Positions 14,226 through 22,280 of a stretch of DNA of 36,135 nucleotides are shown here, one piece after another. The first letter of the stretch is position 1. Each line of letters opens with the position of its first letter. Source of the stretch: CAZJBS01 sp964544475 (GTDB taxonomy: Bacteria; CLD3; SB21); the NCBI GenBank assembly GCA_964544475.1, contig CAZJBS010000029.1, positions 1 to 36,135 on the forward strand, written 5' to 3'. Under the pieces are notes generated by a model, which saw only the letters and a list, made by a program, of their open reading frames with translations, was not told where the DNA came from and ran no database searches. The translations under genes and the position numbers were made by a program.

Positions 14226-15239
14226 ATGGATTTGTCAACGACCTACATGGGGCTCAAGCTTAAGAATCCGATTGTGCCTTCGGCATCACCGCTGTCGCGC
14301 GATTTGGACAGCCTGAAAAAATTGGAGGATGCGGGCGCCTCGGCGGTCGTCATGTACTCGCTTTTCGAGGAGCAAATTCACTGGGAGGCATTGGAACTCT
14401 ACTACCACACGACGCATGGCTCGGAAAGTTCGACCGAGGCCAAGTCGTACTTTCCGGAGATGTACCATTATAACCATGGTCCGGAAGACTATCTCCGACA
14501 ACTCACCAGGGCGAAGGAATCCCTGAGTATTCCAGTCATTGCCAGTCTCAACGGCTCCTCAACCAACGGGTGGGTGCAGTATGCCCGTCGCATTGAAGAA
14601 ACCGGCGTGGACGGACTTGAACTGAACATGTACAACGTCGCGGCGGACTCCTCGGAGTCCGGTGACATGGTTGAGAAACGGTACCTTGAAGTGGTCCGCA
14701 CTGTCAAGAATCTAAAGCTCCCGGTTGCCGTCAAACTGAGCCCATTTTTCAGCTCGCTGGGACACTTCGCCAAACAGCTGGATGAGGCCGGTTCGAATGC
14801 CCTGGTCCTCTTCAATCGTTTTTACCAGCCGGATATCAACCTGGACACTCTGGAAGTCACACCCAATGTCGTCTTGAGTCACTCGAGCGAAATGCGGTTG
14901 CCGCTCCGGTGGATCGCCATCCTGTATGGCCGTATCCGGGCAAGTCTGGCCGCCACGACCGGGATCCACACCGGCGAAGATGCCATCAAGATGCTGATGG
15001 CGGGTGCTGATGTCACGATGGTTTGCTCCGCCCTGCTAAAATTCGGTCCGGTCCGGATCACGGAAATGCTCAACGACATGCGCCGCTGGATGGAAGTGCA
15101 TGAATACGAATCGGTGTCCCAGATGAAGGGCAGTATGAGCCAGAAATCCTATGACAACCCGGCCGCCTTTGAGCGGGCCAATTATACCCGCGCTTTGACA
15201 AGTTTTACTCTCACCGACGACCTCCTCTATCATAACTAG
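14226..15239 (+). CDS. Dihydroorotate dehydrogenase-like flavoprotein
   Basis: 337 residues with a class-1 dihydroorotate dehydrogenase-like TIM barrel: L-K-L-K-N-P-I-V-P-S-A-S-P-L-S at the start, I-P-V-I-A-S-L-N-G-S-S, V-D-G-L-E-L-N-M-Y-N, L-P-V-A-V-K-L-S-P-F-F and a late T-G-I-H-T-G-E-D-A-I-K-M-L-M-A-G-A-D for FMN phosphate. It is not a confident PyrD. Proteins of this kind are often encoded directly after PFOR in FCB and Acidobacteria-type genomes, and their own substrate is not established. It starts 35 nt after PFOR and ends at a strong terminator, so it belongs to that operon. ATG 14226 is preceded by AAAGGTGA; an in-frame GTG at 14217 is part of that site and is less likely. Confidence 0.85.
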   Translation: MDLSTTYMGLKLKNPIVPSASPLSRDLDSLKKLEDAGASAVVMYSLFEEQIHWEALELYYHTTHGSESSTEAKSYFPEMYHYNHGPEDYLRQLTRAKESLSIPVIASLNGSSTNGWVQYARRIEETGVDGLELNMYNVAADSSESGDMVEKRYLEVVRTVKNLKLPVAVKLSPFFSSLGHFAKQLDEAGSNALVLFNRFYQPDINLDTLEVTPNVVLSHSSEMRLPLRWIAILYGRIRASLAATTGIHTGEDAIKMLMAGADVTMVCSALLKFGPVRITEMLNDMRRWMEVHEYESVSQMKGSMSQKSYDNPAAFERANYTRALTSFTLTDDLLYHN

Positions 15240-15261
15240 AGCCTCTAACCTCCGCTTTTCG

Positions 15262-15289
15262 AAGCCCCGCCACGCCGGCGGGGCTTTCC
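15262..15289 (+). terminator. Rho-independent terminator after the PFOR operon
   Basis: AAGCCCCGCC (15262-15271) pairs perfectly with GGCGGGGCTT (15277-15286) around ACGCC, followed by TCCT. The stem is very stable and the T-run short. Confidence 0.85.
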
Positions 15290-15308
15290 TCATTGTGGCA
15301 CATACTTT

Positions 15309-15337
15309 TTGATTTTTCATCCTCAAATCTTTATCTT
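15309..15337 (+). promoter_or_regulatory. Sigma-70-type promoter for the membrane protein/icmF operon
   Basis: TTGATT (15309-15314), 17 bp, TATCTT (15332-15337). The transcript would start about 30 nt before the ATG at 15375. Confidence 0.55.
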
Positions 15338-15374
15338 GCCGTCAACGAAAGCAAAAGTCAAGTGAGAAGACCCC

Positions 15375-15971
15375 ATGAATTCGTTGCGTGATGTGAAACT
15401 TTCGGAATTCCAGAAAGCGCTGGATGACGGGCAAGTGCGGATGTTGCAAATTCTGCAAGGCGCCATTGGCTTTGGTGTGTTCATGTTTCTCGTTATCGTG
15501 GTCTACATGCACTTCATGAATTCGGTTCCATTAGAGACAGATGTCACGGGTGATGAAACGCTCATTCAAATCATGACCCTGGTCCACCTGGCCCTGCTTG
15601 GAGGGGCCTACTACGGCGGCGGATTGATATTCAATGCCGCGTTTTCCGACAAGAGTCTGGCTGAAGCGGTGCATCGTGCCTTCCGGGATGCGCGGGGAGG
15701 CGAAGTGACGGATGGTCCATCGAAGTGCATCTACGTCATTCGGAATGCGATGATTACGCGGTTGGCGATTTTTGAGGCCCCCGCCTTGTTCGGGTTGGTT
15801 ATCTGTCTGCTCGCAACGTTCCGGGGAGTCCTCCATGCCGCGCCAGTCTATTGGATCAATGCGGCTTCGGCCATGGCGCTCCTGCTGTTCATCGGTCGTA
15901 CTTTTCCCGGCCGCCCGTCGATCGAACATCTGTTTGAAGAGAGATTCACAACGCCCGGCGTCATGAATTAG
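15375..15971 (+). CDS. Four-helix membrane protein of unknown function
   Basis: 198 residues; I do not recognise a family. Four membrane segments are seen at about 27-47 (L-Q-G-A-I-G-F-G-V-F-M-F-L-V-I-V-V), 65-87 (I-M-T-L-V-H-L-A-L-L-G-G-A-Y-Y-G-G-G), 129-150 (E-A-P-A-L-F-G-L-V-I-C-L-L-A-T) and 153-172 (Y-W-I-N-A-A-S-A-M-A-L-L-L-F-I-G). A polar loop of about 40 residues lies between helices 2 and 3, and the tail (F-P-G-R-P-S-I-E-H-L-F-E-E-R-F) is soluble. There is no signal peptide and no transporter or enzyme motif. It has its own promoter after the PFOR terminator and lies 28 nt before icmF, so the two are probably cotranscribed. Any functional link to the mutase is only inferred from that. 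Confidence 0.75.
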   Translation: MNSLRDVKLSEFQKALDDGQVRMLQILQGAIGFGVFMFLVIVVYMHFMNSVPLETDVTGDETLIQIMTLVHLALLGGAYYGGGLIFNAAFSDKSLAEAVHRAFRDARGGEVTDGPSKCIYVIRNAMITRLAIFEAPALFGLVICLLATFRGVLHAAPVYWINAASAMALLLFIGRTFPGRPSIEHLFEERFTTPGVMN

Positions 15972-15999
15972 AAGGTTCAACCACATCACGAAGGTTGTC

Positions 16000-18900
16000 A
16001 TGGAAACGGAAATCTACAAAGCCAAACACAAAATACGGTTTGTGACGGCCGCGAGTCTTTTTGACGGGCACGACGCCAGTATTAATGTCATGCGGCGTAT
16101 TCTGCAGGCTTCCGGGATCGAAGTGATCCACCTTGGGCATAACCGTTCCGCGGAAGACGTGGTGAACACGGCGATCCAGGAGGATGCTCAGGCCATTGCC
16201 GTAAGTTCCTATCAAGGCGGCCACCTCGAGTATTTCAAGTACATGCGCGATCTGCTGAATCAGAAGGGCGCGTCGCACATACGGATCTTTGGCGGCGGCG
16301 GCGGCGTGATTGTATCGGAGGAAATCGAAGAACTGCAGGCTTATGGGATCGAACGTATATATTCTCCGGACGACGGGCGCGCCATGGGCCTACAGGGCAT
16401 GATCAATGATATGATCCGTCGCACCGATTTCTCGACGATTGACCGTTTGAATGGCCATGTTGAGAAATTGTCCGCGGACAATCCGGGCGCCGTGGCCCAG
16501 CTGATTACCCTGGCTGAGAATATGGTGGAAGTCGACGACACCCGGACTCTGGATGAACTTCGGAAGAAACTCCAGACCATCCAGGTCAAGAAGACCATTC
16601 CTGTGCTGGGCATCACGGGTACGGGAGGAGCGGGTAAGAGTTCCCTCACGGACGAGCTCGTACGCCGCTTCATCAACGATTTTTCCGACAAAACGGTGGC
16701 CATCGTATCCGTCGATCCCTCCAAACGCAAAACGGGCGGCGCCCTTCTCGGCGATCGAATTCGCATGAATTCGATCGTCAATCCGCGGGTTTACATGCGC
16801 AGCCTGGCCACGCGGCAGTCAAACCTGGCGTTGAGCCGGGCGATCCGCGAGGCCATCGAAATTGTGAAGGCGGCAGGATTTGACCTGGTGATGGTGGAGA
16901 CGGCAGGCATTGGCCAATCCGATTCCGAAATCGTCGACCTCGTGGATGTGTCGATGTACGTGATGACGTCCGATTTTGGAGCGGCGACTCAACTGGAAAA
17001 AATCGACATGATCGACTTTGCCGACCTGGTCGTGCTCAACAAATTCGACAAGCGGGGCTCGCTGGATGCCCTCCGGGATGTGAGAAAACAGTATAAACGA
17101 AGCCGGAAGATGTTCGAAGCGGATGACGATTCCCTGCCGATTTTCGGGACGATCGCCAGCCAGTTCAATGACCCCGGCGTGAATGTGCTCTACACGAAAC
17201 TGATTCAGACGCTGATCGAACGGACGGGAGTGAGTTGGAAGTCATCGATGGCGATGACCGACGAGATGAGCAAGAAGACGTTTATCATTCCACCCGATCG
17301 TACGCGCTATCTTAGCGAGATCACCGATACGGTACGCGGGTATCATCGGTTTGTTGGCGAACAGTCGGAAGTGGCCCGCAAGTTGTATCAACTCAGGGGC
17401 GTGAGGGATATGATTTTGTCCTCGCCGCCGATGGCGTCCGGTCAATTGAAGTCTTTTGAGATCGGGTCGGATGCCGGAGAAAGCACGTCCGAAATCAGTT
17501 TTGGTCATCCCCAGAATACCGACGAAGTGATCCGGGCTCTCGACCATTTGATCGATCAGTGGCAGATACGATTGCGCCCTGAATTCAAGAAGCGTCTCGA
17601 AGAGTGGGACGAATTCAGGAGACTGTACGGATTGGACAAAATGGTCACCCGTGTCCGTGACCGGCAAATCACAAACGAACTTTCATCGCAGTCGCTGTCA
17701 GGAACGCGCATACCGAAGGTGGCCCTGCCAGCGTACAAGGACTGGGGAGACTTGCTCAAGTGGGTCATGAAGGAGAATGTACCGGGAGAATTTCCCTACA
17801 CGGCCGGCGTGTTTCCATTCAAACGGACGTCGGAGGATCCGACACGGATGTTCGCGGGAGAGGGAACGCCGGAACGGACCAACCGGCGCTTTCATTATCT
17901 CTCCAAGGATCAGCCGTATGCCAGGCTTTCGACGGCTTTTGATTCGGTGACACTGTATGGCGAAGATCCGGATTACAGGCCAGACATCTACGGCAAAATC
18001 GGCAACTCGGGCGTGGCAATCTGCACGTTGGACGACATGAAAAAGCTCTATGCCGGGTTTGATTTGTGCGATCCCAATACATCCGTGTCCATGACCATCA
18101 ATGGCCCGGCGCCGATGATATTGGCCATGTTTTTCAATACCGCCATCGATCAACAGGTTGAGAAATATTTGCGCGAACACGGCAAGTCGGACCTTCTGAT
18201 GCGTCACGCGGTTGATCATTCCCATCCGCACTATGCCAAAGCGGTCAAGTATGACGGCGTCCTTTTCGGATACGGCACGTTGGGCACAACCGGTGACAAG
18301 CTTGTGGACGCGGCAACGTACGATCGCATCAAAGCGATGACATTGTCGACGGTGCGGGGCACTGTTCAGGCCGATATTCTCAAGGAAGATCAGGCGCAGA
18401 ACACGTGCATTTTCTCGACCGAATTTGCGCTAAAGATGATGGGGGACATGCAGGAATACTACGTCACGAAGAAGATACGCAACCATTATTCGGTCAGCAT
18501 CTCCGGATATCACATTGCCGAGGCCGGCGCCAATCCCATTTCGCAGACGGCGTTCACACTGGCCAATGGGTTCACATTCCTGGAATACTACCTGTCCAGA
18601 GGCATGAACGTCGACGACTTTGCGGCGAATCTGTCGTTCTTTTTTTCGAACGGCCTTGATCCTGAGTACGCCGTGATTGGACGGGTGGCGCGCCGGATCT
18701 GGTCCATTGCCCTGAAATACAAGTACAAGGGCAATGACCGTTCGCAGAAATTGAAATATCATATCCAGACGTCGGGCCGCAGCCTGCACGCGATGGAAAT
18801 CAGTTTCAACGACATTCGGACCACGCTGCAGGCGTTGATGGCGATTTACGATAATTGCAACTCCCTCCACACCAACGCCTACGACGAGGCGATCACCACG

Positions 18901-19455
18901 CCGACCGAGGAATCCGTACGTCGCGCCATGGCGATACAACTGATCATCAACAAAGAACTGGGACTGGCGAAGAACGAAAATACACTGCAGGGTTCTTTCA
19001 TCATCGAAGAACTGACCGACCTGGTGGAGGAAGCGATATTGTCGGAATTCGATCGCTTGTCGGAAAGGGGTGGTGTGCTTGGCGCGATGGAGACGATGTA
19101 TCAACGCAACAAGATCCAGGAGGAGTCGCTGCTATACGAAAACCTGAAACACAGCGGGGCGCTCCCGATCGTGGGCGTAAACACGTTTCTGAATCCGGCC
19201 GGCTTCGGAGAAGCGAAACCCACGGAACTCATCCGATCCACGTCGGAGGAAAAGGAAGCCCAGATAACGTCCCTTCGTACGTTCTGGAAACGTCATGAAT
19301 CGGAGGCGGCGGGCCGAATGGAGCATCTCCGCCGCATCGCGCTGCAAAACGGAAATTTATTCGAAGAACTGATGGAGACCGTCAAGTTTTGTTCGCTCGG
19401 ACAGATCAGTTCAACGCTGTATCAGGTCGGCGGACAGTATAGAAGGAATATGTGA
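16000..19455 (+). CDS. icmF: Fused acyl-CoA mutase IcmF (isobutyryl-CoA mutase type)
   Basis: 1151 residues combining, in order, a B12-binding domain (1-~145, D-G-H-D-A-S with H24 as cobalt ligand), a MeaB-like GTPase chaperone domain (~195-420, G-T-G-G-A-G-K-S-S at 207-215, E-T-A-G-I-G-Q at 300-306, N-K-F-D at 347-350) and the substrate-binding mutase barrel (~560-1150). This order is that of IcmF. The enzyme interconverts isobutyryl-CoA and n-butyryl-CoA; some homologues also act on pivalyl-CoA or isovaleryl-CoA. At the place where methylmalonyl-CoA mutase has its carboxylate-binding Arg, this protein has Gln (L-K-E-D-Q-A-Q-N-T-C, Q800), which supports a substrate without a free carboxylate. 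GAAGG precedes the start. The adjacent membrane protein is likely in the same transcript. Confidence 0.95.
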   Translation: METEIYKAKHKIRFVTAASLFDGHDASINVMRRILQASGIEVIHLGHNRSAEDVVNTAIQEDAQAIAVSSYQGGHLEYFKYMRDLLNQKGASHIRIFGGGGGVIVSEEIEELQAYGIERIYSPDDGRAMGLQGMINDMIRRTDFSTIDRLNGHVEKLSADNPGAVAQLITLAENMVEVDDTRTLDELRKKLQTIQVKKTIPVLGITGTGGAGKSSLTDELVRRFINDFSDKTVAIVSVDPSKRKTGGALLGDRIRMNSIVNPRVYMRSLATRQSNLALSRAIREAIEIVKAAGFDLVMVETAGIGQSDSEIVDLVDVSMYVMTSDFGAATQLEKIDMIDFADLVVLNKFDKRGSLDALRDVRKQYKRSRKMFEADDDSLPIFGTIASQFNDPGVNVLYTKLIQTLIERTGVSWKSSMAMTDEMSKKTFIIPPDRTRYLSEITDTVRGYHRFVGEQSEVARKLYQLRGVRDMILSSPPMASGQLKSFEIGSDAGESTSEISFGHPQNTDEVIRALDHLIDQWQIRLRPEFKKRLEEWDEFRRLYGLDKMVTRVRDRQITNELSSQSLSGTRIPKVALPAYKDWGDLLKWVMKENVPGEFPYTAGVFPFKRTSEDPTRMFAGEGTPERTNRRFHYLSKDQPYARLSTAFDSVTLYGEDPDYRPDIYGKIGNSGVAICTLDDMKKLYAGFDLCDPNTSVSMTINGPAPMILAMFFNTAIDQQVEKYLREHGKSDLLMRHAVDHSHPHYAKAVKYDGVLFGYGTLGTTGDKLVDAATYDRIKAMTLSTVRGTVQADILKEDQAQNTCIFSTEFALKMMGDMQEYYVTKKIRNHYSVSISGYHIAEAGANPISQTAFTLANGFTFLEYYLSRGMNVDDFAANLSFFFSNGLDPEYAVIGRVARRIWSIALKYKYKGNDRSQKLKYHIQTSGRSLHAMEISFNDIRTTLQALMAIYDNCNSLHTNAYDEAITTPTEESVRRAMAIQLIINKELGLAKNENTLQGSFIIEELTDLVEEAILSEFDRLSERGGVLGAMETMYQRNKIQEESLLYENLKHSGALPIVGVNTFLNPAGFGEAKPTELIRSTSEEKEAQITSLRTFWKRHESEAAGRMEHLRRIALQNGNLFEELMETVKFCSLGQISSTLYQVGGQYRRNM

Positions 19456-19531
19456 TAAGTCCATTCCGGACCGTTGCATCCTGCCCTGGGCGATAATCCA
19501 TTCACCGATAATTAATTTGTCCAGAGGTTCC

Positions 19532-19861
19532 ATGCAAACCATCGTTTTGCTGGCCATTTCGAATGTATTCATGACGTTCGCGTGGTACGGTCATCTGAAG
19601 TATAAGGACTCTCCGATTTGGCTGGTTATTCTGGCGAGTTGGGGCATCGCCTTCGTGGAATATTGCTTTCAGGTGCCGGCCAACCGATATGGCCACGCCG
19701 AGTTCAACGCGGCCCAACTCAAGACCATGCAGGAAGTGATCACCCTCGTTACGTTTTGTGTATTTTCGGTGACGTACTTGAAAGAAGAACTGAGGTGGAA
19801 TTACCTCGTGGGTTTCGCCCTGATGATTGCGGCGGTGTTCTTCGTATTCAAGAAATGGTGA
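19532..19861 (+). CDS. DMT-superfamily protein DUF486
   Basis: 109 residues, a near-textbook DUF486 protein: F-M-T-F-A-W-Y-G-H-L-K at the start, W-G-I-A-F-V-E-Y-C-F-Q-V-P-A-N-R in the middle and Y-L-V-G-F-A-L-M-I-A-A-V-F-F-V-F-K-K-W at the end. Four membrane helices fill almost the whole length. The family resembles small multidrug-resistance/DMT transporters, but no substrate is known. ATG 19532 (M-Q-T-I-V-L-L) is preceded by AGAGG; the in-frame TTG at 19517 is less likely. It follows icmF by 76 nt on the same strand and ends 8 nt from the convergent radical SAM gene, with no terminator hairpin between them. Confidence 0.88.
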   Translation: MQTIVLLAISNVFMTFAWYGHLKYKDSPIWLVILASWGIAFVEYCFQVPANRYGHAEFNAAQLKTMQEVITLVTFCVFSVTYLKEELRWNYLVGFALMIAAVFFVFKKW

Positions 19862-19869
19862 GGCGGACC

Positions 19870-21414
19870 TCAAGCCTGAGCGAAAACGTTGTCCTGGGTT
19901 TTCAGATACGCGTATGCGTCGTGCAGAATAGCGTCCTTCGGCAGCCACTCCCACAGATGTCCGAGATCCCGTTTCATTCGGTCGGTGTAGAAGGCCGGTA
20001 ACTCGGTCGATTCCTTTTCCATGTATCTCCGGAATTCGAGGTCCTCGTCCAATCGTTTCCGCACTTCCGTATGGTATTTTATCCGTCCGAAACCCTCGGA
20101 AGACACGGCACGGACAAAATTCAGGAGCCGTGGTATGGCGGCGTTGGTGGCGTGAAAGCGATCAATGATGCGCGGCCAGGAGAATGAATGGCGGCTCAGA
20201 CTGATCACGTGATCGTAGAACTCAGGCCAGGTATACCCCTTGGGTTTTACATTCATCGCGTGATTGTTGTTGAGGAAGTGGAATGGAAAGGCAATCAAGC
20301 GGCCTTCCTTTTGGTAATCCAGATTCAATCTTGCCGCTCGTCCGAAAGCCGACAGCAGTGAATAAGCCGGGAAGGCGCCCGGCGTAATATCGAGGAATCG
20401 TTTCGTCAATTCAAACGGTTCCGGCCCCTCGTCGCTGTCCAGTCCCAGAACGAAATTGGTTTGCACATAGGGGATGTAGCGGAGAATCATGTTGATCTGC
20501 TCTGAGACACGGCGCACTTTGTCCATGCCATGGCTCTGGCCGGTCTTCGATTTGCCGCCGAGGTCGTACCACGACTCGATACCCGGCAGGACTGCCTTGA
20601 AACCATTCCGGCGAAGTCGTCGAACATGAGGTTCTGACAACAAGGACAGGCTGCTTTCGGCCACAAAATCGATACGATCTTCCGGAACGGCTTCTTCAAT
20701 GGCGTTCATGTAGTCATTGAACCGGATGCCGAAATTGGGGTCGTGCCAGCCGACGTGGGGCCGTTTGAATTTGGTCAGGAGAAAGCGCAGATCGGCTTTC
20801 ATTTCATCGAAATCCAACGGCTGATAGGGAATTGTCGCGTCAATGCAAAACGAGCACGTGTAGGGACAACCCAGGCTTCCAATCATTCCGACGATCTTGA
20901 AAACCGGCGACTTCGTCAAGGTGGATTCAATGAATTTCCATCGGGCACGGATGCCGGGCAGTTCCAGCGGCTGCTGGCGCGCGGAAAGGGCGAGACCTTC
21001 CGGCCTGTGCGGCGCACAGTCCTGCAGAATGGTCCGGATCAACGGACGATCTGTGAACCCGACTACATAGTCAAAGTGCCGAACGGCATCCTCCGGATAG
21101 CAACGAGCGTGGGGCCCGCCGAGGACGGTAACGGCGCCCCGGGAACGAAACAGATGACTGAGCGCATACGAAAACTGTGCCGCCTGGGTGAAAGCCCCGA
21201 TAAAAACGAGATCCATGTCGGCGGGCAGTTCTTCCACAAGATTCTCGCGACCCGTGTAACATACATGATGCACGTTATGGCCCTCTTCCTCGCACCACAC
21301 CCCCACCACCTGTGGCATGATGCTCGCCAGATTGGCGTGCATCAGCCGTGCGTACCATGTGTTTGTGGGGCCTTTGGTTACCAGATCAATGATGCCGATG
21401 CGTAATTTGCGCAT
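19870..21414 (-). CDS. B12-binding-type radical SAM protein
   Basis: 514 residues. The N-terminal ~130 residues look like the cobalamin-binding-type Rossmann domain common in this class (V-G-V-W-C-E-E-E-G-H-N-V-H-H-V-C-Y, D-L-V-F-I-G-A-F-T, V-T-V-L-G-G-P-H-A-R-C-Y-P), without a clear D-x-H-x-x-G. The radical SAM core follows, with G-C-P-Y-T-C-S-F-C (C183, C187, C190) binding the 4Fe-4S cluster and I-G-S-L before it. The C-terminal ~150 residues are specific to this protein. Such enzymes carry out radical methylations or rearrangements; the substrate cannot be read here. It is a single minus-strand gene, divergent from udk and convergent with the DUF486 gene. It has its own promoter and a 5' hairpin. 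Confidence 0.87.
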   Translation of the reverse strand: MRKLRIGIIDLVTKGPTNTWYARLMHANLASIMPQVVGVWCEEEGHNVHHVCYTGRENLVEELPADMDLVFIGAFTQAAQFSYALSHLFRSRGAVTVLGGPHARCYPEDAVRHFDYVVGFTDRPLIRTILQDCAPHRPEGLALSARQQPLELPGIRARWKFIESTLTKSPVFKIVGMIGSLGCPYTCSFCIDATIPYQPLDFDEMKADLRFLLTKFKRPHVGWHDPNFGIRFNDYMNAIEEAVPEDRIDFVAESSLSLLSEPHVRRLRRNGFKAVLPGIESWYDLGGKSKTGQSHGMDKVRRVSEQINMILRYIPYVQTNFVLGLDSDEGPEPFELTKRFLDITPGAFPAYSLLSAFGRAARLNLDYQKEGRLIAFPFHFLNNNHAMNVKPKGYTWPEFYDHVISLSRHSFSWPRIIDRFHATNAAIPRLLNFVRAVSSEGFGRIKYHTEVRKRLDEDLEFRRYMEKESTELPAFYTDRMKRDLGHLWEWLPKDAILHDAYAYLKTQDNVFAQA

Positions 21415-21476
21415 ACGTCCCCGCTTTCTGGTGATAAGGTCGGTTTTTGGAACTGCGAAATGAGAGACTCGAATCC

Positions 21477-21495
21477 ACCTATCCCAAAGATAGGT
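21477..21495 (-). promoter_or_regulatory. Perfect 7-5-7 inverted repeat at the 5' end of the radical SAM transcript
   Basis: ACCTATC-CCAAA-GATAGGT. If the minus-strand promoter at 21502-21530 is right, transcription starts at about 21495 and this becomes a stem-loop at the very 5' end of the mRNA. It could instead be an operator. Confidence 0.45.
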
Positions 21496-21501
21496 TCTAT
21501 G

Positions 21502-21530
21502 TTTGTAAATTGCATCAAGAATTATTTCAA
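21502..21530 (-). promoter_or_regulatory. Sigma-70-type promoter for the radical SAM gene
   Basis: Minus strand: TTGAAA (21530-21525), 17 bp, TACAAA (21507-21502). The leader would be about 80 nt. Confidence 0.45.
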
Positions 21531-21543
21531 CTTACAAAATGCT

Positions 21544-21571
21544 TTGTGTTCAGAACTTGATTCAGTATAAT
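21544..21571 (+). promoter_or_regulatory. Sigma-70-type promoter for udk
   Basis: TTGTGT (21544-21549), 16 bp, TATAAT (21566-21571). The -10 element is a perfect match. The leader would be about 75 nt. Confidence 0.6.
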
Positions 21572-21653
21572 ATTAGCCGATCGCATTTGGCCGGCCACCG
21601 GCTGACGACGATCATCTAACGATCCAACGAACACTACTGCGAACGGGTCCATC

Positions 21654-22280
21654 ATGTCGAAAAGCACGATTCTCATTGGTATTGCCGGCGGAACCGCTTC
21701 CGGCAAGACTTCCGTTTCCCGCGTCATTCTGGATACGCTGGGCGGCCCAAAGCGGGTGGTCATCATTGCGCAGGATTCCTACTACAAAGACCTGGCCCAT
21801 TGGGAACCGGCCAGGCGCATGGAATTCAATTTTGACCATCCGGACGCCTTTGACAATGATCTGCTCGTCGAACATCTCCGTCTGGCCCTGGCCGGAAAGC
21901 CCGTCGAGATTCCAACCTATGATCACAAAACCCATACGCGTCAGCCACAAACACTGACTCTCGAACCTCACAAAGTGATTTTGTTGGAGGGTATTCTGAT
22001 ATTGGAGAATGAAGCCCTGCGCGACCTCATGGATATCAAAGTGTTCATCGAAACGGATGCGGATGTGCGATTGATCCGGCGCGTGCGACGGGATATTGTG
22101 GAACGGGCGCGTACGATGGAATCGGTACTGCAACAGTATGAACGGTTCGTTCGCCCCATGCATCTACAATTTGTTGAGCCGTCCAAGCGTTATGCGGATA
22201 TCATCATTCCGCACGGCGTTGAAAACAAGGTGGGTGTCGATGTCTTGATGACGAAGATCAGGGCCCTGCTGGAGGCTTGA
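21654..22280 (+). CDS. udk: Uridine/cytidine kinase
   Basis: 208 residues, full length for uridine kinase. It phosphorylates uridine and cytidine to UMP and CMP in pyrimidine salvage. Walker A G-G-T-A-S-G-K-T (12-19), D-S-Y-Y-K-D-L, the N-F-D-H-P-D-A-F-D lid-proximal motif, P-T-Y-D-H-K-T-H-T-R and L-L-E-G-I-L-I-L are all present, as is R-R-V-R-R-D near the C-terminal third. The gene stands alone on the plus strand with its own promoter. Its last 23 nt overlap the end of the convergent DASS transporter gene. Confidence 0.95.
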   Translation: MSKSTILIGIAGGTASGKTSVSRVILDTLGGPKRVVIIAQDSYYKDLAHWEPARRMEFNFDHPDAFDNDLLVEHLRLALAGKPVEIPTYDHKTHTRQPQTLTLEPHKVILLEGILILENEALRDLMDIKVFIETDADVRLIRRVRRDIVERARTMESVLQQYERFVRPMHLQFVEPSKRYADIIIPHGVENKVGVDVLMTKIRALLEA

